This document shows, piece after piece, positions 1-6,401 of a DNA stretch of 10,509 nt. The translations under genes were made by a program, and so were the position numbers. Under the pieces are notes generated by a model. It was not told the origin of the DNA and searched no databases. It worked only from the letters and a program-made list of their open reading frames with translations. Location of the stretch: positions 1-10,509 of the forward strand of contig JAKAOC010000037.1 in assembly GCA_021823385.1 (NCBI GenBank), in the 5' to 3' direction. Position 1 is the first letter of the stretch. Every line of letters starts with the position of its first letter. This DNA is from Actinomycetes bacterium (GTDB lineage: Bacteria > Actinomycetota > Acidimicrobiia > Acidimicrobiales > Acidimicrobiaceae).

Positions 1-140
1 TGCTCGAGCGGATCCCCGAAGCCTTGGGGGCGATGCGTTCCTTCCCGGCCAGGAGGTGGTCGGCTCCTTTCCATCCCGTGGGCGCTCGCGGCCCCCTCTA
101 CTTCGAGGGGCAGAGCCGTATCGAATGGAGCCGCCGATGA
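1..140 (+). CDS. C-terminal tail of an upstream gene, possibly NAD(P)H-hydrate dehydratase (partial)
   Basis: An open frame enters from the left edge (codons begin at base 3) and ends at TGA 138-140. Its last 45 residues run from LERIPEALGAMRS to a basic end, IEWSRR. Nearly every codon ends in G or C, as in the genes that follow, and the stop overlaps the alr ATG as ATGA, a common sign of translational coupling. In many actinobacteria the gene before alr is the NAD(P)H-hydrate epimerase/dehydratase (nnr), and the IPEAL segment would fit the last helix of that fold. This is inference from position and a few residues, because no catalytic motif lies inside the window. The roughly 30 residues after that segment are not something I recognise. 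Confidence 0.5.
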   Translation, partial: LERIPEALGAMRSFPARRWSAPFHPVGARGPLYFEGQSRIEWSRR

Positions 141-1258
141 GCGCCGATCTTCGTCCCGCTTGGGCAGAGGTGAGCAAGGCGGCGCTCGCGGAGAACTATT
201 CCCGCCTCTCGGCGGTCGCCGCCCCCGCCAGCGTTATGGCGGTGGTGAAGGCGGACGCCTACGGTCACGGCGCGGTGACGGCCGCCGGGGTGCTCTACGA
301 CGCGGGATGCAGGCGCTTTGCGGTGGCCCTGGTGGACGAAGGCGTAGAACTGCGCCGGGCGGGGATCGACGGGGAGATCCTGGTTTTGTCCGAGGTGCCG
401 CCCGAGACGCTCGAGGTGGCGCGGGACGAGGGGATCTCCGTCACCGTCTACACCCCGGCCGCGGCCAAGCTGGCGGCCGCGCAGCCGGAGGGATTGCTGA
501 TACATCTGAAGCTCGACACCGGCATGTACAGGGTGGGGGCGCGCCTGGAGGACCTTGAGGAGATTGCCGAGTACCTGCGCGGACGCGAGGTGCAGGGCTT
601 CTGGAGCCACTTCGCCGTCGCCGACGAGGACGCCGCCGAGAGCCGCGAGTTCACCGCCTTGCAGCTGCGCCGTTTCGAGGAGGGGCTCGCCAGGCTTGCC
701 CAGCTGGGAATCACCCCCCGGGAACGCCACATCGCCAATACAGCGGGCCTTCTGTACCACCCGGCCTCCCGCTACGACCGGGTTCGGGTGGGGCTTGGGA
801 TCTACGGCTACCATCCCGGAGCTGACCGGGCGGGCGTTGAGCTGGTGCCGGCCCTGTCCCTGGTCTCCAAGGTCGCCTTCGTGAAAGAGGTGGCGGCAGG
901 CGAGAGGCCAAGCTACGGAAGGCGCCGCCCGCTCCCGGCCCAATCCAAGGTGGCGACCGTTCCCATCGGGTATGCCGACGGGGTCCCCCGGGCACTGTTC
1001 GCCGGAGGCGCCGAGGTCCTCATCGCCGGACGGCGCTATCCCCTGGCCGGGATGGTGACCATGGACCAGCTCCTGATAGACCTGGGTCCGGACTCGGAGG
1101 TGCAGCCGGGCGACGAAGTTGTCCTCATCGGCGCCTCGGGCGACGAGCGCGTGGGGGCCGATGAATGGGCGCGGCTTGCCGGAACCATCACCTGGGAGAT
1201 CCTCTGCGGCATCTCCAAGCGCATTCCGCGCCGCCTGGTGGACGAGGGCCGTGGCTGA
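137..1258 (+). CDS. alr: Alanine racemase
   Basis: PLP enzyme that interconverts L- and D-alanine in the cytoplasm and supplies D-Ala for peptidoglycan. The 373-residue protein has the normal family length. The PLP-binding lysine is K38 in VKADAYGHG. The segment HLKLDTGMYRVG carries the conserved K and R near the active site, RVGLGIYG has the arginine that contacts the PLP pyridine nitrogen, PSYGRR carries the catalytic tyrosine of the C-terminal domain, and GMVTMDQ is the conserved substrate-pocket segment. I chose ATG 137 because GGAG at 127-130 sits six bases upstream and it forms ATGA with the preceding stop. An in-frame ATG at 125 and a GTG at 56 would add sequence that is not alr-like. 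It is the first complete gene of the packed run and overlaps the next gene by 8 bp. Identification is firm. Confidence 0.96.
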   Translation: MSADLRPAWAEVSKAALAENYSRLSAVAAPASVMAVVKADAYGHGAVTAAGVLYDAGCRRFAVALVDEGVELRRAGIDGEILVLSEVPPETLEVARDEGISVTVYTPAAAKLAAAQPEGLLIHLKLDTGMYRVGARLEDLEEIAEYLRGREVQGFWSHFAVADEDAAESREFTALQLRRFEEGLARLAQLGITPRERHIANTAGLLYHPASRYDRVRVGLGIYGYHPGADRAGVELVPALSLVSKVAFVKEVAAGERPSYGRRRPLPAQSKVATVPIGYADGVPRALFAGGAEVLIAGRRYPLAGMVTMDQLLIDLGPDSEVQPGDEVVLIGASGDERVGADEWARLAGTITWEILCGISKRIPRRLVDEGRG

Positions 1259-1832
1259 AACCACCCCGGCGCTCGCCTCCCTTGCCGCCGGAGCCTCCGC
1301 CTGTACCCGCTGCCGGCTCGCCGAGACCCGCAAAAAGGTGGTTTTCGGTATGGGCTCGCCTGCCAGCCCGCTGGTCTTCGTCGGGGAGGGTCCGGGAGCC
1401 GAGGAGGACGCCACCGGCCTGCCTTTCGTGGGCCGCTCCGGCCGGCTCCTGGACACTTTGATCGTGCAGGAGCTGGGGGTCACGCGCTCCTCCCTCTACA
1501 TCGCCAACATCGTGAAGTGCCGCCCCCCCGGCAACCGGAACCCGCTGCCGGACGAGGTCGAGGCGTGCACGCCGTACCTGGAGGGGCAGTTGGAGGCGAT
1601 CGCGCCTGCGCTGATCGTCGCGCTGGGGGCCGTTGCCGCCCGCTTCCTGGTCGGCCCGGATCTTCAGATCTCCTCCGCGCGCGGCAAGTTCTTCGAGACG
1701 CGGTTCGGAACGGTGATGCCCACCTTCCATCCCTCCTACGGCCTCAGGCAGGGGGGCAGCGCCGTCACCGCGATGCGGGCCGATATTGTGACGGCCAAGC
1801 TCTATTTGATGGAGCGTGGACGATGGAAGTAG
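1251..1832 (+). CDS. udg: Uracil-DNA glycosylase, family 4 (4Fe-4S type)
   Basis: Removes uracil from DNA, left by cytosine deamination or dUTP incorporation, to start base-excision repair. The 193-residue protein carries the family-4 active-site motif GEGPGAEED (residues 45-53) followed by GLPFVGRSGRLLD, and the second motif HPSYGLR from H160. Four cysteines fit the [4Fe-4S] ligands: C18 and C21 (CTRC), C90 (KCRPPGNRNP) and C106. The KRRIH insert that marks the UdgX subgroup is absent, so a standard family-4 (UDGa) enzyme is most likely. The start is GTG 1251, giving MAETTPAL, which overlaps the last 8 bp of alr and places the first cysteine pair near the N-terminus as in the family. Longer in-frame starts would lie inside alr. 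The gene overlaps tsaE by 10 bp, so it is probably co-transcribed and translationally coupled with both neighbours. Confidence 0.93.
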   Translation: MAETTPALASLAAGASACTRCRLAETRKKVVFGMGSPASPLVFVGEGPGAEEDATGLPFVGRSGRLLDTLIVQELGVTRSSLYIANIVKCRPPGNRNPLPDEVEACTPYLEGQLEAIAPALIVALGAVAARFLVGPDLQISSARGKFFETRFGTVMPTFHPSYGLRQGGSAVTAMRADIVTAKLYLMERGRWK

Positions 1833-2320
1833 GCACTGAGGTTGCCGTGGTCGTGTCCGACTCGGTGGAGATGACCGAGGAGGTCGGCGAAGCCCTCGGC
1901 CTGGTGCTTGCCGCCGGGGACGTCCTACTGCTGATAGGCGACCTGGGCGCCGGGAAGACCGCCTTGGCCCGGGGGATCGCGCGGGGGCTGGGGATCCCCG
2001 ATCGCGTGGTCTCGCCCACCTTTGTCATAGTCAGGCAGTACCGGGGGCGGCTTCCCTTGGCTCATGCCGACCTTTATCGCCTGGAGGAGGGAGACACCTT
2101 CGCCATCGACATGCTCGAGCTCGGCGAAGGGGACTCCGTCACCGTCATCGAATGGGGGGATCGCTCGGCCGGAATCTTCGCGGAGCTCGATCCGCTTTCG
2201 GTCTTCTTCGAGACCGACGGTGGGCACCGCCGGCGGATCTCGTTTTCGGGGAGTGAACGCTGGGCCGGGAGGCTGGCGCGCGCCGGATTGGCGAAGCGCT
2301 CCCCCGCGGCCGGGACGTAG
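1823..2320 (+). CDS. tsaE: tRNA threonylcarbamoyladenosine biosynthesis ATPase TsaE
   Basis: ATPase that works with TsaB and TsaD in making N6-threonylcarbamoyladenosine (t6A) at tRNA position 37. The 165-residue protein has the P-loop GDLGAGKT at residues 39-46, the conserved SPTF at 64-67, HADLYRL at 81-87 and the IEWGDR segment at 109-114, all typical of TsaE (YjeE). ATG 1823 lies within the end of the glycosylase gene (10-bp overlap), and GGAG at 1811-1814 is spaced eight bases from it, which decides the start. The last 25 residues, rich in R, A and G, are a poorly conserved tail. A 55-bp gap separates it from tsaB. Function is firm from motifs plus neighbours. Confidence 0.95.
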   Translation: MEVGTEVAVVVSDSVEMTEEVGEALGLVLAAGDVLLLIGDLGAGKTALARGIARGLGIPDRVVSPTFVIVRQYRGRLPLAHADLYRLEEGDTFAIDMLELGEGDSVTVIEWGDRSAGIFAELDPLSVFFETDGGHRRRISFSGSERWAGRLARAGLAKRSPAAGT

Positions 2321-2375
2321 GCTCTTTGCTGATCCGGCACAGCCGGGCCCGTCGTCGAGCAGGGAGGTGCGCAAG

Positions 2376-3074
2376 GTGGCCACAGCGGTGAAGCTGACCG
2401 TGGCGATCGACACCGTTACCGAGCCCGCCACCCTCGCGCTCTTCGCGGGGGACGAGCCGCTTCTGGTGCATCAGGTCTTCGGGGCGCGCATGGTCTTGGC
2501 CGAGCTCGGCAACTTCCTTTCTCGCGCCTCTGCGGAGGCCACCCGCGCGGGCGAGCCGATCTCGTTGGTGGCGGTCTCAGTGGGCCCGGGAGGCTTCTCG
2601 GGAAGCCGCATCGGAGTCGCCGCCGCCAAGTCCTTTGCCAAGGCCCGTGGCACGCAGGTGCTCGTCTTCGATCACCAGGAGGCGCTGGCGCACGCTGCCG
2701 CGGCCCAGGCGGGCCGGGAGCCGCCCATGGTGGTGCTGGGCGATGCGCGGCGTGGCCAATGGCACATGCTGCCCCTTGGCGAGCTGGGTAGCTTCAGCGA
2801 GACGCTGGACGTGCCCGAGTGCGAGCGGCGCCTGGAGCTTCTCGGCTCCTGCCGGGTGGTGGCCTGCAGCGAGTCCATCGCGGCGAAATTGGCCGCCTTT
2901 GCTTCGGTGGAGCTGGTTGCGGAGGCCTACAACCGGCTGGCCGGCGCCACCCTCGGCGCTTATCTCGCCGACCTCGCGGAGCGTCGCGAGCCAATCGTTC
3001 CGGAGCTCGTCGAAGTCCGCTACGTCCGCGAATACGAGGCCGTAGCCAAGTTCCCCCCAAGAGACGGTGGCTAG
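2376..3074 (+). CDS. tsaB: tRNA threonylcarbamoyladenosine biosynthesis protein TsaB
   Basis: TsaB is the non-catalytic paralogue of TsaD. It forms the TsaB-TsaD heterodimer that, with TsaE, transfers threonylcarbamoyl to A37 of tRNA. The 232-residue protein shows an ASKHA-type N-terminus (LTVAIDTVTEPATLALF) and the family hallmark VSVGPGGFSGSRIG followed by an alanine-rich helix. In most homologues the hallmark reads GPGSFTGLRIG, so this copy is slightly divergent. As expected for TsaB, the HxExH metal motif of TsaD is absent. I chose GTG 2376 because AGGGAGG at 2361-2367 lies eight bases upstream. GTG 2367 overlaps that site and GTG 2388 would leave a longer spacing. It ends inside the start of the MATE gene (8-bp overlap). 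Confidence 0.92.
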   Translation: MATAVKLTVAIDTVTEPATLALFAGDEPLLVHQVFGARMVLAELGNFLSRASAEATRAGEPISLVAVSVGPGGFSGSRIGVAAAKSFAKARGTQVLVFDHQEALAHAAAAQAGREPPMVVLGDARRGQWHMLPLGELGSFSETLDVPECERRLELLGSCRVVACSESIAAKLAAFASVELVAEAYNRLAGATLGAYLADLAERREPIVPELVEVRYVREYEAVAKFPPRDGG

Positions 3075-4383
3075 GCGGCTCCTGTCGCTGGGCGGCGGTC
3101 TGGTGGAGGAGACGCTGCGTTTCGCGGTGCCCACCCTCTTCACTCTGGTGGCCGAGCCTGTGTTTCTGGCGGCCGACTCCATCATCGTGGGCCACCTGGG
3201 CGTGGCCCAGCTTGCCGCCCTGGGGGCGGCGGCTGCGATCCTGACGCTTGTGACCTCCTCTTTCATCGTGCTCGCCTACGGGACGACCGCCCGGGTCTCG
3301 CGGCTGGTCGGCCAGGGGCGCCCCGACGAGGCGGCCAAGCTTGGGAACTCGGCGCTGGTGGCCGGGGCGCTGATCGGGCTGGCGGTGTCCGTGGTTCTGG
3401 CCGTCGCGGGGAAATGGCTGCTCGGCTTTTTCAACGTGCCGGCGCCGGCCCTTCCCTACGCCCGCACCTACCTGGGGATATCGCTCTTCGGAGTTCCTTT
3501 CCAGCTGATGAGCCTGGGCGGGCTGGGGACCATGCGTGGACTCGGCGACGCCAAGGGGCCGCTGTATGTCCAGGTGGCGGGCTACTTGGTCAACATCGTT
3601 CTCAACGTCTCACTCGTGTACGGCCTGGGCATGGGCATAGCGGGTTCCGCCCTGGGGACCGTGATCTCCCAGGCGCTGGTGGCCACGGGGTATCTGTCTC
3701 TGGTGGCAGCCGCACACCGGCGCACCGGCTCAACGCGCTTTGCCGACCTGTCATCGGTTGCCGAGGTGTTCTCCGCCGGTGGGCCACTCATCGTCCGCAC
3801 CGCCGCCCTTAGAGTCGCCATCCTGGTGGCCACCTGGGTAGCCGAGGGGCAGGGGACGGTGGCCCTGGCCGCCTTCAGCGCCTCCATGACCGTGTGGACC
3901 GTGCTCGCCTTCCTGCTCGACGCTGTGGCAATCGCCGCTCAGACAAGCTTCGGGCGCTCGGTCGGAGCCGGGAAACTCGAGGAGGCCCGCCGCGCGACGG
4001 GGGTCTTTGTGCGCCTCTCCCTGGTCTTCGGCCTGGCCACGGGAGCGCTGATGCTCGCGTTGTCGGGGGTGCTGCCCGGTGCCTTCACGCCTGATCCGGC
4101 CACCAGGATCACCATGTCGGCGCTCCTGCGCATAGTCGCGCTCCTGCAGCCGGTGGCGTCGCTCGTTTTCATGCTGGACGGCATACTGATCGGCCTGGGG
4201 GACTTCGGATACATGGCCTGGGCCTCCCTGGCATCGCTTGCGGCCTTCCTCCCCGCAGCCCTATCGGTGCACTTCTTCCTCGACACGCCTGCAAACCTGT
4301 GGGTGGCCTTCGGGATTCTCACCGTCGCTCGGGCGGCGACGTTATCGGCCAGGATTGCCAGGCGCGACTGGTCGAGCGCCTAG
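3067..4383 (+). CDS. MATE-family multidrug/toxin efflux transporter (DinF-like)
   Basis: Membrane antiporter of the MATE family, which exports drugs or metabolites using a sodium or proton gradient; the substrate here is unknown. The 438-residue protein is strongly hydrophobic, with about twelve predicted membrane segments in two halves. The first half has FAVPTLFTLVAEPVF and the DSIIVGHLG segment in early helices, then MRGLGDAKGP from residue 156, matching the RGxGDxxxP loop of DinF-like MATE proteins. The second half restarts near residue 235 with GGPLIVRTAALR. The GTG start at 3067 overlaps tsaB by 8 bp. The upstream ribosome site (AAGAGA) is weak, so coupling to tsaB translation is likely. 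A short hairpin lies directly after the stop. A transporter is not a standard member of this gene cluster. Confidence 0.9.
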   Translation: MARRLLSLGGGLVEETLRFAVPTLFTLVAEPVFLAADSIIVGHLGVAQLAALGAAAAILTLVTSSFIVLAYGTTARVSRLVGQGRPDEAAKLGNSALVAGALIGLAVSVVLAVAGKWLLGFFNVPAPALPYARTYLGISLFGVPFQLMSLGGLGTMRGLGDAKGPLYVQVAGYLVNIVLNVSLVYGLGMGIAGSALGTVISQALVATGYLSLVAAAHRRTGSTRFADLSSVAEVFSAGGPLIVRTAALRVAILVATWVAEGQGTVALAAFSASMTVWTVLAFLLDAVAIAAQTSFGRSVGAGKLEEARRATGVFVRLSLVFGLATGALMLALSGVLPGAFTPDPATRITMSALLRIVALLQPVASLVFMLDGILIGLGDFGYMAWASLASLAAFLPAALSVHFFLDTPANLWVAFGILTVARAATLSARIARRDWSSA

Positions 4384-4400
4384 CCGCCCCGCTTGGGCGG
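4384..4400 (+). terminator. Short GC hairpin after the MATE gene
   Basis: CCGCCC (4384-4389) and GGGCGG (4395-4400) form a six-pair stem with a five-base loop, starting one base after the MATE stop codon. There is no T-tract, so it is at best a weak or factor-dependent terminator or a 3'-end stabiliser. With the -10-like box just downstream it suggests a transcript boundary. Confidence 0.35.
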
Positions 4401-4410
4401 ACCGCTGGCC

Positions 4411-4416
4411 TAGAAT
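4411..4416 (+). promoter_or_regulatory. Possible -10 box (TAGAAT) upstream of rimI
   Basis: TAGAAT fits the actinobacterial TAnnnT -10 pattern and lies in the short space between the MATE stop and rimI. No good -35 hexamer is visible at 16-18 bp. A start about seven bases downstream would give a leader of roughly 50 bases before ATG 4472. Confidence 0.35.
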
Positions 4417-4471
4417 GAAACCCGGGTCCGGCTATGGCCGGCGACCTCGTACTACCAGGGTTTCTCACGAG

Positions 4472-5047
4472 ATGGTAAGCAGCACAGCTCCCTTCAGCGC
4501 TACGGTGAAGCCGGGCGACCTCCGGGTCGACCCGATGCGCAAGCGCGACCTGAAGCGGGTCCTGGAGATCGAGCGCAAGGTCTATCCCACGCCCTGGACC
4601 ATGAACGTCTTCCTCTCCGAACTCTCCTACAAGAAGGAGCGCTCGTACTCGGTGGCACGCATCGGCACCGAGGTGGTCGGTTACTCGGGGGTGATGTACG
4701 TCCTGGAGGACGCGCACATCACCAACATCGCCGTGGATCCCGCCTACCACCGGCACCATGTCGGCTCCGCTCTCATGTACTCCCTCGTCATGGAGGCGAT
4801 CGATGCGGGCTCGAAGAACCTCACCTTGGAGGTGAGGGTCTCGAACCAGCCCGCCCAGCGCATGTACCACAGCTTCGGGTTCATGCCGGTGGGGGTGCGC
4901 AAGGGTTATTACCAGGAGAGCAACGAGGACGCGATAATCATGTGGGCCTACGACATCGACACCACCGAGTACGCCGCCCGCTTGGAGCGCCTGGCTCAGG
5001 AGAGGGGCCTCAGCGCCCGGCGGGGCCGCCGGCGCTGGCTTCCTTGA
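4472..5047 (+). CDS. rimI: Ribosomal-protein-alanine N-acetyltransferase RimI-like (GNAT family)
   Basis: GNAT acetyltransferase that moves an acetyl group from acetyl-CoA to protein N-termini, classically ribosomal protein S18. The 191-residue protein has the GNAT strand ITNIAVDP (83-90), the acetyl-CoA loop RHHVGSA (94-100), then LEVRVSNQPAQRMYHSFGF from residue 119, with the conserved glutamate (E120) and tyrosine (Y132) of RimI, and EDAIIMW near the end of the domain. It is longer than typical RimI (about 150-160) through an N-terminal lead of some 15 residues and a basic C-terminal tail ending RRGRRRWLP. ATG 4472 is the preferred start, but its ribosome site is weak. ATG 4415 overlaps the -10-like box, and GTG 4505 would also keep the whole domain. 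RimI genes often lie next to tsaB and tsaD, as here. Confidence 0.9.
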   Translation: MVSSTAPFSATVKPGDLRVDPMRKRDLKRVLEIERKVYPTPWTMNVFLSELSYKKERSYSVARIGTEVVGYSGVMYVLEDAHITNIAVDPAYHRHHVGSALMYSLVMEAIDAGSKNLTLEVRVSNQPAQRMYHSFGFMPVGVRKGYYQESNEDAIIMWAYDIDTTEYAARLERLAQERGLSARRGRRRWLP

Positions 5048-5240
5048 CGCAGATGCCGGGGTGGCACTCGGCGATGAGGTTGTCCAGCTCGAAGCATTGG
5101 CCGCTCCCAATCCCGCAGGAGCCCAGACCAAAGTCGGGTCCATGGGTCGCAACGCTCGGGCGAGAGCTGCCGCGTTGAGCCTGTGGACCATGCCAACGTA
5201 CCGGCGTGCGCCGGCGGTTGAAGCGGAAGACGGATATCAC
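5010..5240 (-). CDS. Doubtful small cysteine-bearing open frame, antisense to the rimI end
   Basis: A minus-strand frame runs from GTG 5240 to TGA 5012-5010 and would encode 76 residues. I do not recognise it. The last 40 codons mostly end in G or C and read as a plausible protein tail with four cysteines in the pattern C-x6-C-x9-C-x4-C, including CFELDNLIAECHPGIC. The first half is arginine-rich with less biased codons. GAGGTG lies 11 bases before the GTG, a loose ribosome site. It could be a small metal-binding protein, a decayed remnant of a larger gene, or chance, since GC-rich DNA produces many false open frames. Its end overlaps the 3' part of rimI by 38 bp in antisense. Confidence 0.2.
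   Translation of the reverse strand: MISVFRFNRRRTPVRWHGPQAQRGSSRPSVATHGPDFGLGSCGIGSGQCFELDNLIAECHPGICVKEASAGGPAGR
5011..5037 (+). terminator. Strong GC hairpin inside the 3' end of rimI
   Basis: CAGCGCC (5011-5017) pairs with GGCGCTG (5031-5037), and inside it GGCGG (5019-5023) pairs with CCGCC (5026-5030), leaving one bulged C and a tiny loop. The hairpin ends eight bases before the rimI stop and only a weak T-rich stretch follows. It could end or slow the rimI transcript, or simply encode the RRGRRR tail. Confidence 0.4.
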
Positions 5241-5339
5241 CGCAGCGGGAGCACCTCGGACTGAGCCGGTTGCGCCTTAGGGATGGATGCCGAGGACTCT
5301 GCAAATCCCTCTGCATTGCTTGCCAATTAGCCTGGTTGC
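5048..5339. other. 292-bp intergenic region between rimI and tsaD
   Basis: No confident gene is present on the plus strand: the open frames there are short, lack ribosome sites and resemble no family I know. The region contains most of the doubtful minus-strand frame, a small palindrome CCGGCGTGCGCCGG at 5201-5214, and at its right end the -10-like box of tsaD. The last 60 bases (about 5280-5339) are less GC-rich than the surroundings, as expected for a promoter region. I see no tRNA or obvious riboswitch. Confidence 0.5.
5328..5333 (+). promoter_or_regulatory. Probable -10 box (TAGCCT) for a leaderless tsaD transcript
   Basis: TAGCCT ends six bases before the tsaD GTG, so transcription would start at or next to the start codon. 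No Shine-Dalgarno sequence precedes the GTG, which agrees with a leaderless message. The -35 region is not recognisable. Confidence 0.5.
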
Positions 5340-6341
5340 GTGAGCGGGCTGATCCTGGGAATCGAGACATCTTGCGACGAAACCGCGGCGGCGCTGGTCG
5401 ATGCGTCCGGCCGTGCCCTTTCTTCGGTCATCTCTTCCCAGATATCGCTGCATCGGGACTTCGGCGGGGTGGTTCCCGAACTCGCCTCCCGTGAGCACGC
5501 CAAGGTGATCCTCTCCGTTCTCGAGCAGGCCTTCATCGATGCCGGCCGTGAATTCTCCCCGGTGGGCCTCGAGGCGGTCGCCGTGACCAAGGGCCCGGGG
5601 CTCGCAGGATCGCTGATGGTCGGCGTGGCGGCGGCCAAGGCGCTTGCCATCGGATGGGAGCTCCCGCTGGTGGGCGTCAATCACCTGGAAGGGCACATCT
5701 TCGCGATCGAGCTCGACTACCCCGAGGTCCGTTTCCCGATGGCCATGCTGGTGGTTTCCGGCGGGCACACCATGATCGTGCGGGCCCAGAGCCGCGGGCA
5801 CTACCAGATCCTGGGCGAGACGGTGGATGATGCCGCCGGTGAGGCCTTCGACAAGGTCGCGAGACTCCTCGGGCTCGGATACCCGGGTGGGCCGGAGATC
5901 GAGAGGGTGGCGATGGCAGGCGATCCCGCCGCCATACGCTTTCCGCGGGCAAAGACAAAGGGCGAGTACGACTTTTCCTTTTCGGGCCCCAAGACCGCGG
6001 TTGCCAACTATGTGAAGAGCCATCCCGGGACGGCTGCAGCCGACGTCGCCGCCGCTTTCCAGGCATCCGTTGCCGAGACGCTGGTCGAAAAGACAGTAGC
6101 CGCCGCCGTCGCCTCCGGGTGCGCCTCCATCGGCCTGTCGGGAGGGGTGGGCGCGAACACCCTCCTGCGCGCGCGCCTGGTCGAGGAGGGCGAGAAGGCC
6201 GGGCTGGCGGTATATGTGCCGGCCAAGCGGAACTGCACCGACAACGGCGCGATGATCGCCGCGGCGGGCCGCTTCCTGCTCGAGCGCTTCGGCCCGTCGG
6301 ACCCCGAACTCGACGCGATGCCGTCGCTGCGCCTGGCCTGA
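5340..6341 (+). CDS. tsaD: tRNA N6-adenosine threonylcarbamoyltransferase TsaD
   Basis: Catalytic subunit of t6A synthesis: transfers the threonylcarbamoyl group from threonylcarbamoyl-AMP to A37 of ANN-decoding tRNAs, acting with TsaB and TsaE. The 333-residue protein has normal bacterial length. It opens with ILGIETSCDETAAAL, contains the metal motif HLEGH (H115, H119), the nucleotide-binding VVSGGHT near residue 140, AFDKVARLLGLGYPGGP, GLSGGVGAN, and NCTDNGAMIA with the metal-ligand aspartate D301. The GTG start at 5340 immediately precedes the conserved N-terminus, lacks a ribosome site and fits a leaderless transcript. Unlike tsaE and tsaB, it is separated from the upstream run by a 292-bp gap and probably has its own promoter. 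The groES operator begins about 15 bp after its stop. Confidence 0.96.
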   Translation: MSGLILGIETSCDETAAALVDASGRALSSVISSQISLHRDFGGVVPELASREHAKVILSVLEQAFIDAGREFSPVGLEAVAVTKGPGLAGSLMVGVAAAKALAIGWELPLVGVNHLEGHIFAIELDYPEVRFPMAMLVVSGGHTMIVRAQSRGHYQILGETVDDAAGEAFDKVARLLGLGYPGGPEIERVAMAGDPAAIRFPRAKTKGEYDFSFSGPKTAVANYVKSHPGTAAADVAAAFQASVAETLVEKTVAAAVASGCASIGLSGGVGANTLLRARLVEEGEKAGLAVYVPAKRNCTDNGAMIAAAGRFLLERFGPSDPELDAMPSLRLA

Positions 6342-6359
6342 CGCCCGTACCCGAATCCG

Positions 6360-6386
6360 TTAGCACTCAATGTATGAGAGTGCTAA
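6360..6386 (+). promoter_or_regulatory. CIRCE operator (HrcA binding site)
   Basis: TTAGCACTC (6360-6368), a nine-base spacer, then GAGTGCTAA (6378-6386): an exact match to the CIRCE consensus bound by the heat-shock repressor HrcA. The inverted repeat extends four further bases on each side (6356-6390), giving 13-base arms. It lies just upstream of and close to the groES -10 box, so bound HrcA would block transcription of groES-groEL. HrcA itself is not in the window. Confidence 0.96.
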
Positions 6387-6395
6387 CGGAGGCGC

Positions 6396-6401
6396 TATAG
6401 T
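6396..6401 (+). promoter_or_regulatory. groES -10 box (TATAGT)
   Basis: TATAGT is a good -10 hexamer placed ten bases after the CIRCE right arm. The matching -35 position falls within the CIRCE spacer and right arm and has no consensus match. The predicted start near 6408 would give a leader of about 30 bases containing the AAGGAGG ribosome site at 6421-6427. Confidence 0.6.

Noticed and set aside
98..1483. 461-codon open frame on the minus strand covering alr and the glycosylase start
   Set aside because: Shadow of two well-supported genes, with no recognisable motif, no ribosome site noted and an arginine/proline-rich composition.
1251..1832. UdgX-type (DNA-crosslinking) uracil glycosylase
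   Set aside because: The KRRIH insert that defines UdgX is absent after the VGRSGRLLD segment, so a standard family-4 enzyme fits better.
4319..5191. 290-codon minus-strand frame covering rimI
   Set aside because: Antisense shadow of the GNAT domain gene; it is in a different frame from the cysteine-bearing ORF and has no motif.
5061..5264. Plus-strand 67-codon frame in the rimI-tsaD gap
   Set aside because: Codon third positions are not GC-biased, there is no ribosome site, and the translation is alanine-rich without any motif.
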